This document shows positions 8,910 to 17,121 of a DNA stretch of 64,000 nucleotides, piece after piece. The stretch is taken from contig NZ_JBFEFG010000266.1 of assembly GCF_040718835.1 (NCBI RefSeq), positions 124,001 to 188,000 on the forward strand. Direction: 5' to 3'. A program made the position numbers and the translations under genes. The stretch comes from Bremerella sp. JC817. GTDB taxonomy: Bacteria; Planctomycetota; Planctomycetia; Pirellulales; Pirellulaceae. The first letter of the stretch is position 1. The number at the start of each line of letters is the position of its first letter. Below the pieces are notes generated by a model. The model was given only the letters and a program-made list of their open reading frames with translations. It was not told the DNA's origin and searched no databases.

Positions 8910-10100
8910 ATGGGTATACTACAACGCTATGTCGTCGAAGAGCTGGTAAAGGTCTTTTTACTGGCCCTCTGCTCGCTGACTGGGCTGCTGCTGTTCATCG
9001 GTCTCGGGCAACAGGCGGTCAAAGAAGGGCTCGGGCTCGTTCCGCTGCTCAAAGCGATTCCCTATCTGCTGCCCAACGCTCTGCGATTCGCCATCCCCGG
9101 CACGATGCTGTTCGCCGTCTGCAATGTTTATGGACGGATGAGTGCTAGCAACGAGTTCAACGCGATCAAAGCGGCAGGAATCTCGCCGATGTCGTTGATT
9201 GCACCGGGCTTGTTCATTGCCCTGGTGCTGTCTCTGTTTTGTGTCTGGCTAAACGACGTGGCCGTTTCGTGGGGGCACCTTGGACTGCGACGAGTCGTCA
9301 TGCAATCGATCGACGAAATCGTCTATGGAGTGCTGAATACCAAGAAGTCGTTCCACAGCGATCAGTTTTCGATTCTCGTCCGTGATGTCGAAGGGGATCT
9401 GCTGATACGCCCTGAGATCTCGATTAACAATCCTGGTGAACAGGGCATGGTGACTATCTCGGCCACGAGTGCCAAGCTAAAGTCCGATCCTGAAAACAAA
9501 CGGGTCGTGGTAACGCTGACCGACAGTTGCATCAATTCAACTGGACCGGAAGGAAAACGATTCGAGCATCCAGGGCAGTTCGTTACCTCGATTCCACTGG
9601 ACGACGCGACTGCGGTGGAAGGGATTCGGGATGCGTCGCATCAACCGATGCGACGCCTTCCCTACTGGCGCGAGAAGATGGCGACTTATCATCGCCAGGT
9701 CGCCCAGGTCTTAGCTGCGAAAGGAGCGGCCTGCCTGGTGACCGGTCAGGCACCCGCCGAGGACGATCCGACGTGGATCTATTGGTCGAAGGAAAAGAAC
9801 TGGTCTGCCTCGCAGATCAATCGTCTCAAGACCGAGCCCCATCGTCGCTGGGCGAATGGCTTTAGCTGTCTGTTCTTTGCAATGCTGGGAATTCCCCTGG
9901 CGATCCGCCAACGTAGCAGCGATTTCATCACCAGCTTCTTTGCAGCATTCTTACCGGTGTTGCTGCTGTATTACCCGCTGATGGCCCTGGGGGTCGATCG
10001 GGCGAAAGATGGCCAGTGGCCTGCCAGCGCGGTCTGGCTAGGCAATGTTGCGTTGCTGGCGATTGGCGGTTGGCTACTTAGTCGAACGCTCAAGAACTAG
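8910..10100 (+). CDS. LptF/LptG-family permease (YjgP/YjgQ)
   Basis: 396 residues. Predicted inner-membrane component of a lipopolysaccharide-type transporter, working with an LptB ATPase not seen here. Transmembrane helices lie at the N-terminus (VFLLALCSLTGLLLFIGLG) and in a C-terminal block (SCLFFAMLGIPLAI, FAAFLPVLLLYYPLMALG), separated by a periplasmic beta-jellyroll-like region. The GIPLAIRQR stretch is typical of the family. A frame opens upstream at 8850, but the ATG at 8910 (MGILQRYVVEEL) gives the normal N-terminal amphipathic start. It shares its last four bases with the stop codon of the convergent zinc-ribbon gene. Confidence 0.85.
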   Translation: MGILQRYVVEELVKVFLLALCSLTGLLLFIGLGQQAVKEGLGLVPLLKAIPYLLPNALRFAIPGTMLFAVCNVYGRMSASNEFNAIKAAGISPMSLIAPGLFIALVLSLFCVWLNDVAVSWGHLGLRRVVMQSIDEIVYGVLNTKKSFHSDQFSILVRDVEGDLLIRPEISINNPGEQGMVTISATSAKLKSDPENKRVVVTLTDSCINSTGPEGKRFEHPGQFVTSIPLDDATAVEGIRDASHQPMRRLPYWREKMATYHRQVAQVLAAKGAACLVTGQAPAEDDPTWIYWSKEKNWSASQINRLKTEPHRRWANGFSCLFFAMLGIPLAIRQRSSDFITSFFAAFLPVLLLYYPLMALGVDRAKDGQWPASAVWLGNVALLAIGGWLLSRTLKN

Positions 10101-10342
10101 CCCTCTGGCGAATCGCTGGCGACGCGCTGACAGAAGGGGCAATGGCTCGCTTCCGCCGGATCGAATGGTTCGTCTTCGTCGTCGCTGCGGAACGCTTCCG
10201 TTTGCCGAAAGCCACAGTCGGGGCACTTGTGCTCCCACGAATGAATTTCGAGTTCATCATTCTGGAAGTGATTGTGCTGGCAAGTCAGCAGATCCGATCC
10301 GCACTTCGGACAGCCACCAATCGTGATTCGCTCGCGAGACAT
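10097..10342 (-). CDS. Small protein with three CxxC knuckles (zinc-ribbon-like)
   Basis: 81 residues with three Cys pairs: C11-x2-C14, C40-x2-C43 and C68-x2-C71, plus acidic stretches (SDDEDEPFD). The first two pairs are spaced to form one zinc ribbon; the third could bind a second metal alone or with His residues. No enzymatic domain is evident. It is convergent with the LptF/G gene, sharing a CTAG overlap of the two stop codons. It is separated from the upstream isomerase gene by a terminator hairpin, so it needs its own promoter. The even Cys pairing and fit between neighbours support a real gene; function unknown. Confidence 0.7.
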   Translation of the reverse strand: MSRERITIGGCPKCGSDLLTCQHNHFQNDELEIHSWEHKCPDCGFRQTEAFRSDDEDEPFDPAEASHCPFCQRVASDSPEG

Positions 10343-10362
10343 TCCAGGCCCTTTCTGCTGCT

Positions 10363-10396
10363 GAAAAAAAAGACAGGCTCCCGGGGAACCTGTCTT
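10363..10396 (-). terminator. Intrinsic terminator of the sugar isomerase-like gene
   Basis: Stem arms AAGACAGG (10370-10377) and CCTGTCTT (10389-10396) with an 11-base loop. The A-run at 10363-10370 becomes a U-run after the hairpin on the minus strand, placing it just past the end of the gene at 10430-11443. Confidence 0.8.
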
Positions 10397-10429
10397 CGTG
10401 AGTTGTCAAACTTCGCAAAGCATCGCGAA

Positions 10430-11443
10430 CTAAAAACCACGGGCAGCGATGATGTCGTCGAAATCGCGAAGGTGGTAATCGACTCCAGCGAAATCGAGCA
10501 CGCGGCAGAAGCCACGCAGAGCCACGCCGAAACCGTCTGGTCCGCTGAAACCACCGAACTGACCGCCACCTTTGACGTGTGGTTCGAGGTCGACGAACAC
10601 ACCTGGGATGCCACGCTTCTTCAGCTTCTTTTCGAGCTTCGGAATCGACGAAGCGAAGTCACGCATGATGCGTTCGTAAGCACTGTCGCCCAGGTCGGAA
10701 GGAACGAAGTTCTTCAGAGCGTCTTCGTCAATGTGACCCTTTTCGCCGACTGGCTTGGTGATCTTGTAATCTTTGACGTGCATCCAGCCCATGCCTGGCT
10801 TCATGGCGATGTACTGGTCATACACTTCGTCTGGCGTGTAGCCCTGGCAAACAAGGTTGCCGGCGTCGAAGATCAGCATCATCGCTGGGTGATTCACCTT
10901 CTTGTGAATCTCGGCCAGGATGTCGCCGTTCTGACCGATCAGGTTCGCTTCCACTTCCAGACCGAAGGTTAGGTCGCTGCGATGGCAAGCTTCGGCAATC
11001 TGGCCGAGTTGATCGACGGCCTGCGAGATGTGGTCTTTCGGATCGGTTCCCTTCGGGTGATAGAACGAGAAGCCGCGGATCAGCTTGGTCTCGAATGCAT
11101 GCGCCAGTTCGCAGGCCTTGTTCACGTCTTTGGCCAGGTACTTCTCGAACGGAACGTAGCGGTTCTTGGTACCGTCTTCGACATCCTGCAGCTTGACCTT
11201 ACCGATCGGAGAACCGAGCGACGAAACGTTCAGGCCATACTCGCCTTCCATCGTTCGCAGCTTCGAGATCTCTGCCTTGGTCAGGTCCATGACATTCTTG
11301 ATGCCATTGCCGACGTCGATGAAGCGGATGCTGTAGTATTCCAGACCGAGCGCTGCGAAGGCACTGAACTGCTGTTCGGCGGTCTTCTGGTTGGCAGATT
11401 CGTCAGCGAAACCGGTCAAAATAACTTGGGGCTTGGCAGTCAT
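10430..11443 (-). CDS. Sugar phosphate isomerase/epimerase-like TIM-barrel protein
   Basis: 337 residues of the xylose-isomerase-like TIM-barrel superfamily (AP endonuclease 2 family). Supporting segments are ILTGFADES at the first strand, GFSFYHPKG, FGLEVEANLIG with a candidate metal-binding Glu, MLIFDAGNLV, WMHVKDYK and VFVDLEPHVKGGGQFGG. These sit where the superfamily places its divalent-metal ligands. Exact substrate cannot be read; planctomycetes carry many paralogues acting on sugars or inositol derivatives. The gene is monocistronic with a strong terminator behind it. Confidence 0.8.
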   Translation of the reverse strand: MTAKPQVILTGFADESANQKTAEQQFSAFAALGLEYYSIRFIDVGNGIKNVMDLTKAEISKLRTMEGEYGLNVSSLGSPIGKVKLQDVEDGTKNRYVPFEKYLAKDVNKACELAHAFETKLIRGFSFYHPKGTDPKDHISQAVDQLGQIAEACHRSDLTFGLEVEANLIGQNGDILAEIHKKVNHPAMMLIFDAGNLVCQGYTPDEVYDQYIAMKPGMGWMHVKDYKITKPVGEKGHIDEDALKNFVPSDLGDSAYERIMRDFASSIPKLEKKLKKRGIPGVFVDLEPHVKGGGQFGGFSGPDGFGVALRGFCRVLDFAGVDYHLRDFDDIIAARGF

Positions 11444-11612
11444 GGCGCTATTCCAGCTCGTGTCGCGTAAAGATTCTCTAGGGCGTTAATGCTTTTTATA
11501 CGGCAAGTCGTATTGTGAATGCCCCGTCGGCATGTCGCAAGAGCCCTGAGGGAAGATGATGTCGCCTGACATCGTGTGCCGAACGCATCGCTGTAGGGCT
11601 AAAATCAGGCAA

Positions 11613-12125
11613 TTATGGGCTGATGTTCAGGCCCAGTTTCCGAACGGCTGCCGAGAGTTGCTGTTTGCGTTGCAGTTCGTCTTGATAAACTGACGTCAAA
11701 CGCATGGCGATCTCTTGTCGAGTTTCTGGCGAGCCTGGGTTTTCCTGCTCGGCTGCCTCGCAATACGAGCGAAACTCGGTATCGAATAGTTCGACTTGCC
11801 AGTCGAGATAAGCTTGCAGCTTCTGAGCGAACGCTTGCGAGTCTGGGTCGCTCGGAACGGTCAGCGTGTTGATTTTCCGCCGCACATTTTTGACATCTTG
11901 CAACGCTTTTTCATGAGCACGTTTGGCCGACTCGATGTCGACCTTTTCTCCCTCGAACCAGGGGCGCATCTCTTGGCCCCAGCGCATGCCGCTTTCGGTC
12001 AGTTCGCTGGTCAGGCCCAACGCTTCGGTGGCGTAGTTTTGTTGTGGAGACGTTTGTTGGCAACCGACCAGCAAGCAGGCCATCGAGAGGATCCACATTC
12101 GACAACTGCGATTCGCGTGTTTCAT
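11613..12125 (-). CDS. Small lipoprotein of unknown function
   Basis: 170 residues starting at the ATG at 12125. A frame open to 12170 adds 15 residues but would bury the signal peptide. The N-terminus is a classic lipoprotein signal (MWILSMACLLVGC, lipobox LVGC). The mature protein is mostly helical and charged, with no recognised domain. It lies 45 bases downstream of queF on the same strand and may be co-transcribed, though nothing else ties it to queuosine metabolism. Confidence 0.65.
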   Translation of the reverse strand: MKHANRSCRMWILSMACLLVGCQQTSPQQNYATEALGLTSELTESGMRWGQEMRPWFEGEKVDIESAKRAHEKALQDVKNVRRKINTLTVPSDPDSQAFAQKLQAYLDWQVELFDTEFRSYCEAAEQENPGSPETRQEIAMRLTSVYQDELQRKQQLSAAVRKLGLNISP

Positions 12126-12170
12126 GGTGTTCTCCCGATGGACAAGCAAGGGCCAGGATTTGCCATTCAC

Positions 12171-12554
12171 CTAGATGACGGTCAGTTCATCTGGTGGCGT
12201 TTCGCTGTAGTGCTCGACCGTGATTGTCGAACTGATACCGCCACGCGGCGTGAACTCGGCTCGAATCTGCATCCAGCGTGGTTCGAGGCAGCTTACCAGG
12301 TCGTTCAGGATCACGTTGGTTACGTTTTCGTAGAAGATCCCCTGATTGCGGTAGGCCTGCATGTACATCTTCAGGCTTTTCAGCTCGACGCACAATGCTT
12401 CCGGGATATACGTGATGGTGATCGTGCCGAAATCGGGCTGACCAGTCTTCGGACAGACCGAGGTGAACTCAGGCACGCTGATTTCGATTTCGTAGTCTCG
12501 TTGGGGGTGCTGGTTCTCGAAGGTTTCGAGAAGCCCGCGATTCTCTTCTGACAC
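12171..12554 (-). CDS. queF: NADPH-dependent 7-cyano-7-deazaguanine reductase QueF
   Basis: 127 residues, the short unimodular type of QueF. It reduces the nitrile of preQ0 to the aminomethyl group of preQ1 in queuosine biosynthesis, using two NADPH. The catalytic pair is visible as Cys34 and Asp41 in [13 protein letters not shown], and the NADPH-binding QueF motif as [14 protein letters not shown] at about 57-70. RAEFTPRGG closes the tunnel fold. It is transcribed divergently from queE about 290 bases away, so the two share a promoter region. queC and queD are not in the window. Confidence 0.95.
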   Translation of the reverse strand: MSEENRGLLETFENQHPQRDYEIEISVPEFTSVCPKTGQPDFGTITITYIPEALCVELKSLKMYMQAYRNQGIFYENVTNVILNDLVSCLEPRWMQIRAEFTPRGGISSTITVEHYSETPPDELTVI

Positions 12555-12848
12555 GGTCTCAACTCCTGGCTGATTGGTAAACTGCTATTTTGGGGGCAAA
12601 TCCCAGCGAAGGCTAGAGCCGGTTGTCAAACGGCCGTTTCCTGGCCGATTTCGCGCGGAAATTCATCAATTCCGCCTACGGTCTGCCGAACTCGACCTGC
12701 GCTGGGGGCTCTTTATGGGTATTCTGAGAGATTCTCGCCAGGCACCGGCATCGTACCAGGGGCCTGGCGAAGCTTCGTATATCTCGCGGTCAGAGCATCC
12801 TGAAAGGGAAAGTCGGCCCCAAGCAGAGTTGCGTCTCGGTTAGTTTGC

Positions 12849-13535
12849 GTGCGTATTGCTGAAATCTATCGATCGATCCAAGGGGAAGGGCTGCTCACCG
12901 GAGTGCCCAGTACCTTCGTCCGGGCCAGTGGCTGCAATCTGCGCTGTTGGTTCTGCGATACGCCCCATGCTTCCTGGAACCCGGAAGGGGAAGACCTTTC
13001 CGTGGCTGAGATCCTCGGTCGGATCGAACTGCTACATGTCGACCATGTCGTGCTGACAGGTGGCGAGCCAATGCTGTTCGCGGAAATGATTCCGCTGTGC
13101 GAGGGGATTCGTCACTCAGGGCGGCACATCACCATCGAAACGGCCGGCACGCTTCACTTGCCGCTGCCATGCGACTTGATGTCGATCAGCCCGAAGCTTT
13201 CCAATTCGGCGCCCAACCCAGACGAGCATCCGCGGTGGCACCGTCGTCACGAACAGACTCGCGACCAGATCGATGTCGTTCGCCGGCTTCTCGACGAGTT
13301 CCCTTATCAGTTGAAGTTCGTGATCGATCGGCAGCCTGATTGCGACGAAGTGCTGGCCTACCTCGACCGATTGCCGCAACTCGATCGCAGCCGAGTGTTC
13401 GTCATGCCGCAAGGGATCGAGCAGCAGCAACTTGAAACGATCGGCGTATGGCTGCAGCCTTGGGCGGAAGAGCATCAGTTGCAGTTGTGCCAGCGAAAGC
13501 AGATCGAATGGTTTGGCTTCGCCCGCGGAACCTAG
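12849..13535 (+). CDS. queE: 7-carboxy-7-deazaguanine synthase QueE (radical SAM)
   Basis: 228 residues. QueE rearranges 6-carboxytetrahydropterin to 7-carboxy-7-deazaguanine, the step that builds the deazapurine core of queuosine. The radical SAM cluster motif is CNLRCWFC (Cys29, 33, 36), preceded by the QueE hallmark SIQGEG and followed by TGGEPML for SAM contact. The start codon is GTG at 12849, giving the conserved MRIAEIYRSIQGEG N-terminus. The gene ends 86 bases before the convergent FHA gene, with a bidirectional hairpin between. With queF nearby, it marks a small queuosine locus. Confidence 0.95.
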   Translation: MRIAEIYRSIQGEGLLTGVPSTFVRASGCNLRCWFCDTPHASWNPEGEDLSVAEILGRIELLHVDHVVLTGGEPMLFAEMIPLCEGIRHSGRHITIETAGTLHLPLPCDLMSISPKLSNSAPNPDEHPRWHRRHEQTRDQIDVVRRLLDEFPYQLKFVIDRQPDCDEVLAYLDRLPQLDRSRVFVMPQGIEQQQLETIGVWLQPWAEEHQLQLCQRKQIEWFGFARGT

Positions 13536-13570
13536 TTTGGCGAACGCTGGATTCGCTCGAAAGCCCCAAC

Positions 13571-13604
13571 AAAAAAGCCGCCTCGATGGGCGGCTTTCAG
13601 TTTT
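13571..13604. terminator. Bidirectional terminator between queE and the FHA gene
   Basis: Stem arms AAAGCCGCC (13574-13582) and GGCGGCTTT (13589-13597) around a six-base loop. A-rich on the left and T-containing on the right, so it can serve both converging genes. Confidence 0.75.
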
Positions 13605-13620
13605 GAAGGATCGCTTCGCG

Positions 13621-15948
13621 TCAGGTTGCGTGGTCTTCTTTCGTTGGCGCTGACGGAAGTTGGAACTCGCCATGATGGGCCAACTCGTGCGACGACACGA
13701 TTTCGTCGCTCAGTCGTTTTTCCATTCGGTCGCGGCGATGTTTCTTCACGTGCTGGTAGATGACTGCCGATTGCAGCCACCAGAAAACGGTCACCACATA
13801 GGCCAGGCATGCTCCGGCGAATGCCGTGCTGAGGTAGCTTGGCGATAGGTAGTTCAAGAACAGTCCGGCCATCAAAGCGACCAGCGAAACGGCCAGCTTC
13901 GATTTGCACAGCAATTCCCAGCGGTTGAGTGTGGCGGAGTCGATGGCGGCCTTGGCTTGTTCGTTGGCCAGTTCGCGCAGGCGACGAATGTCGGACGTTT
14001 GTTCCGGAGCGGATCGCGAAGGAATGAACTCTTCACTGGTGATCAGCGAAACGTCTTCTTCGACCCTTTCTTCCACCGGTACATGCTTTGTCTCCGACTT
14101 CTTTTGGGCTTCGACTTTTGAATGCGATTCCGGTTCGCCGGAATGCTTGGCTCGCATTCGCGCGAGCAAGCTTTGCATGTAGTCATCGATCGAGACGTCG
14201 TCGTCGGAGTGAGCTACCTGCTTAGGAGGTTGAGGGGGAGCGTAGGCTGGCTCGTCATCCGACTCTTCCAGTTCGTCCTCTTCAGGAAATTGGAAGTTTG
14301 GATAACTGGTCAGGCCGGTCTTCGGATCGATTTTTCGTTCATCACGCGATGGCTGAGGATCCGGCCGCTCGAACTCGTCGTGACTTGGCGTTTCACGCAA
14401 GATCCCCATCGAACGAAGGTGATCCATCGCCGCTTCTTCTTGCTCTTCGTGCGTGTGCGCTTCGTCCGCCGAATGCGGGCTGGACGCGTTACGACGTTCT
14501 TCTTCCAATTGGCGACGAATCGCAAGACACTGCTGGCGAGCCTCTTCGAGTTGATCTTTCCAGTCGGCTTCGATTTGCTTCTGCTGAACGATTGTCTCGT
14601 GAAGTTCCTGGTTCTGTTGACGCAGTTCATCCAGTTGCCTCTGCAGGTTGTCGCCGCGGAGCGAGGCGTCTTCCAGTTGTTGCTGCAACTGGGTGACTTC
14701 GCCTTCGAACTGGGAAGTCTCTTCCTGATTCTCCGCGTGTTCGCAGGCCTGTTGCGCTTTCGCCAACTGCAGTTCCATTTCGGCAATTTTGCTGTTCAGC
14801 TCTTGGACCTGACCTTCGCGGTCCTGCAGTTCTTCCTGCGACCAGGCGAGTTCGCTTTCGGCTTCTTTCAGCGAGCTCCGATTCTCTTGCAGTTCGCGCG
14901 AAGCTTCATCGTAAGCCAGGCGAAGCTCGGTCAGACGCGACACGGCACCATTGCCATCTTCTTCGTCTTCCGATGCTTGAGCGATTTGTTCGCGTGTCTG
15001 ACGCAGGTGAGCGAGGATCGATTTGACGCGGGCATTGGCGTGCTTCCGCGACAATTGCCACTGGCCACGCAATTGATCTTCGCGAGCGGTCAACTCGGTC
15101 GCTTGTTCTTTGAGATGCCCAATCATCTGCTTCGCTTCGGCCAGATCGGCTTCCAGGCGACGCTGCTGCGAGCGTTCCGCTTCGGTGGCATCGTCCGACG
15201 CCGCCAATTGCTGGCGAAGTTCGTTGAGCTGGTTTTGCTTGATCTCGAGTTGCTCACGCAGTTCGGCTTGCAGCTTGCCATTGCCTTGCGTCAGTTCTCG
15301 GACCTGCGACAGCAATCCGCGAACGCGATTGTGTTTGGTCAGGCGTAACTGACGGCGATCGGCCCGAAGCTGTTCGTTTTGCAAAAGCGAAGTTTGTTCG
15401 GTTTCCGACTCGCGAGCGAGCAACGAATCGACCAGGTTCTGGGCTTCGTCGAACTTTGCCTGCAGCGACTGGAACGAGTCTTTCTGCTGGCGAACCATAT
15501 CCAACAGGTTGCGAATCCGGCGATTCGAGCGGCGGCGGAGTGCTTTATGCGACTGGCTGATCGGTAGCGCGGCCTCGGCCGGCGTGGTTGTTTCGTTAAG
15601 CTGATCGGCCAGAACCTGAAAGCTCAAGCTGCCCAGACTCAGTTGATCGCCAATTCGGAGCCAGGCTTCGGAAATGGTCGTGCCGTTCACACGCGTGTCG
15701 CGGGTCCACGATTTGACGACCATCCCGGTCGGTCCGCGATAGATGACGCAGTGCTTCGGCTGAACGTCGGCCGCGATCAGACGCAGTTGGCAGTCTTCGC
15801 CTGACCCGACCAGGCACTTGGGCGCATGGACACGGATGATCTGACCGTCACGTTCCGTACCTTCCACCTTCAGGACCAACGGAGTGCTGGTCTTCCCCAA
15901 GAGCTTGGAGTCGCGTTTGGAAGGGGGGGCGAGGTTGTTTTGGACCAT
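13621..15948 (-). CDS. FHA-domain protein with long coiled coil and C-terminal membrane segments
   Basis: 775 residues. Residues about 22-112 form a forkhead-associated domain that reads phosphothreonine (VGSGEDCQLRL, PKHCVIYRGP, DTRVNGTTI). From about 135 to 500 the sequence is an almost unbroken, Gln/Glu/Leu-rich coiled coil. A disordered acidic part follows (Pro- and Asp-rich, 500-650). Two hydrophobic segments near 692-735 (LAVSLVALMAGLFLNYL, AFAGACLAYVVTVFWWL) anchor it to a membrane, leaving a His-rich tail. A phospho-dependent scaffold tethered to the membrane is the simplest reading; the partner is unknown. Confidence 0.82.
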   Translation of the reverse strand: MVQNNLAPPSKRDSKLLGKTSTPLVLKVEGTERDGQIIRVHAPKCLVGSGEDCQLRLIAADVQPKHCVIYRGPTGMVVKSWTRDTRVNGTTISEAWLRIGDQLSLGSLSFQVLADQLNETTTPAEAALPISQSHKALRRRSNRRIRNLLDMVRQQKDSFQSLQAKFDEAQNLVDSLLARESETEQTSLLQNEQLRADRRQLRLTKHNRVRGLLSQVRELTQGNGKLQAELREQLEIKQNQLNELRQQLAASDDATEAERSQQRRLEADLAEAKQMIGHLKEQATELTAREDQLRGQWQLSRKHANARVKSILAHLRQTREQIAQASEDEEDGNGAVSRLTELRLAYDEASRELQENRSSLKEAESELAWSQEELQDREGQVQELNSKIAEMELQLAKAQQACEHAENQEETSQFEGEVTQLQQQLEDASLRGDNLQRQLDELRQQNQELHETIVQQKQIEADWKDQLEEARQQCLAIRRQLEEERRNASSPHSADEAHTHEEQEEAAMDHLRSMGILRETPSHDEFERPDPQPSRDERKIDPKTGLTSYPNFQFPEEDELEESDDEPAYAPPQPPKQVAHSDDDVSIDDYMQSLLARMRAKHSGEPESHSKVEAQKKSETKHVPVEERVEEDVSLITSEEFIPSRSAPEQTSDIRRLRELANEQAKAAIDSATLNRWELLCKSKLAVSLVALMAGLFLNYLSPSYLSTAFAGACLAYVVTVFWWLQSAVIYQHVKKHRRDRMEKRLSDEIVSSHELAHHGEFQLPSAPTKEDHAT

Positions 15949-16560
15949 AGCAATATTTCGATTTCGTGGAGATCACCAACGGGACAAGGCCATATCAAAG
16001 CCTGCTATCTGGCGCACACCTATCCAAGCTGCCCGTAGGTAATCGCCTATTTCGCTAAGGGATATAGGTCACAGGCGCCCGGCGGTCAAAGTTCTTCCGC
16101 GGTACTTTTGCAGGGTCAAAAAGAGCTCACCCATGCAAATTGGATAGGGTTTTACCCAGAAAATGTCGATGATCGGATTGCGCCGCAGAAAGCTCGCGTT
16201 AAGCGTGTCAACCTGGTTTTCGCAAGAGGAAAGTGTCTTAAGATGAAAAACAGAGGGGCTTCCGAAGGGGCTGTCGGAATTGCAAGCTGCACTGCGGCAG
16301 TTGATAAGTTGCTATGTCAGTTTAAGTTAGGGTAATTTCTATAACGGGTATGGGTATCCGTAATCTGTGGAAATTTTTATTCGTAACTATCCTGGCAGCG
16401 TACTATAGTTTCGTTACGTCAGACAAAGGTAGAGTTTGCCCGCCGATCAGGGGGGCCGACGGTTTCGGATTTCATCGCGAAATATGCGGTCCATTCAAAT
16501 ACTAGGCAGGGGCGAAACGAATCGCTAAAAATACGACTTTCCTGCTCTCAAGGTGACAAC
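15949..16560. other. Long intergenic spacer (612 bp), partly AT-rich
   Basis: Divergent spacer between the FHA gene and the DksA-like gene. The part from about 16330 to 16430 is visibly richer in A/T than its surroundings and should contain the promoter of the DksA-like gene. A weak hairpin with one G-T pair is at about 16347-16364 (ACGGGTA and TATCCGT). A 75-codon frame at 16108-16335 has no protein-like features and is not called. No tRNA or riboswitch was recognised. Confidence 0.5.
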
Positions 16561-16965
16561 ATGGCACGGTCAAGAGACGAGTTTATCAGCAAAATGAAGG
16601 AGATTCTCCTTCGTCGTCGAGATGCGCTCCGCAAGGCCCTCGCTGGGGACTTGAGTCTGTTGAAAGAACTCGAGCAGACCTCAGGTGACGTCGTCGACTT
16701 TGCTCTCGATTCGGTTCAGGACGAACTCAGTTCGCAGTTGGCCGAAGTCGAAAGTCGCGAACTTGCCAGCATCGACACCGCTCTGGAGCGAATCAAAGAA
16801 GGCAAGTACGGTGAATGCGAAGGTTGTACAACCTCGATCCCGATTGCCCGTCTGCAGGCCCTTCCTTATGCCACGCTGTGCATCAAGTGCCAGCGCGAAC
16901 TGGAAGAGCTCGGCCCTGATGGCGTGAGCTGGGCCCAGACCGACGACACGCAAGCCGTTAACTAA
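16561..16965 (+). CDS. DksA/TraR-family zinc-finger transcription factor
   Basis: 134 residues. A coiled-coil N-terminal region is followed by a C4 zinc finger with Cys86-x2-Cys89 and Cys107-x2-Cys110. The coiled-coil tip carries D43-x2-D46-x-A48, matching the DxxDxA motif that E. coli DksA inserts into the RNA polymerase secondary channel. It may therefore act with ppGpp on rRNA and stress promoters. AAGGTGA lies just before the ATG. The gene stands alone with a strong terminator after it and a 612-base spacer before it, suggesting substantial own regulation. Confidence 0.88.
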   Translation: MARSRDEFISKMKEILLRRRDALRKALAGDLSLLKELEQTSGDVVDFALDSVQDELSSQLAEVESRELASIDTALERIKEGKYGECEGCTTSIPIARLQALPYATLCIKCQRELEELGPDGVSWAQTDDTQAVN

Positions 16966-16995
16966 CGCACGGTCGTCACAACCCGCATACTTTCC

Positions 16996-17030
16996 ACGGG
17001 ACGAGGTAAAACTCGTCCCGTTTTTCTTTT
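16996..17030 (+). terminator. Strong intrinsic terminator of the DksA-like gene
   Basis: Perfect nine-base stem, CGGGACGAG (16997-17005) with CTCGTCCCG (17012-17020), six-base loop, followed directly by TTTTTCTTTT at 17021-17030. Confidence 0.93.
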
Positions 17031-17121
17031 ATCACCCATGGTGCTAGCACGATCTAAGTAGTGAGGTGCGTGCCATGATGGTTCGCATCACCACAACTCC
17101 CCCGGTTTTGGTATCGATGCT

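Noticed and set aside
12574..12843. 89-codon frame between queF and queE
   Set aside because: It occupies the shared promoter region of two divergent genes and has an Arg/Ser-rich random look. I also looked here for a preQ1 riboswitch and did not find its core.
14122..15348. 408-codon open frame antisense to the FHA/coiled-coil gene
   Set aside because: The repetitive Leu/Phe/Arg-rich product is what a coiled coil gives when read in reverse; no membrane protein motif supports it.
16108..16335. 75-codon frame in the spacer before the DksA-like gene
   Set aside because: No ribosome-binding site, no protein-like pattern and no family; treated as spacer.
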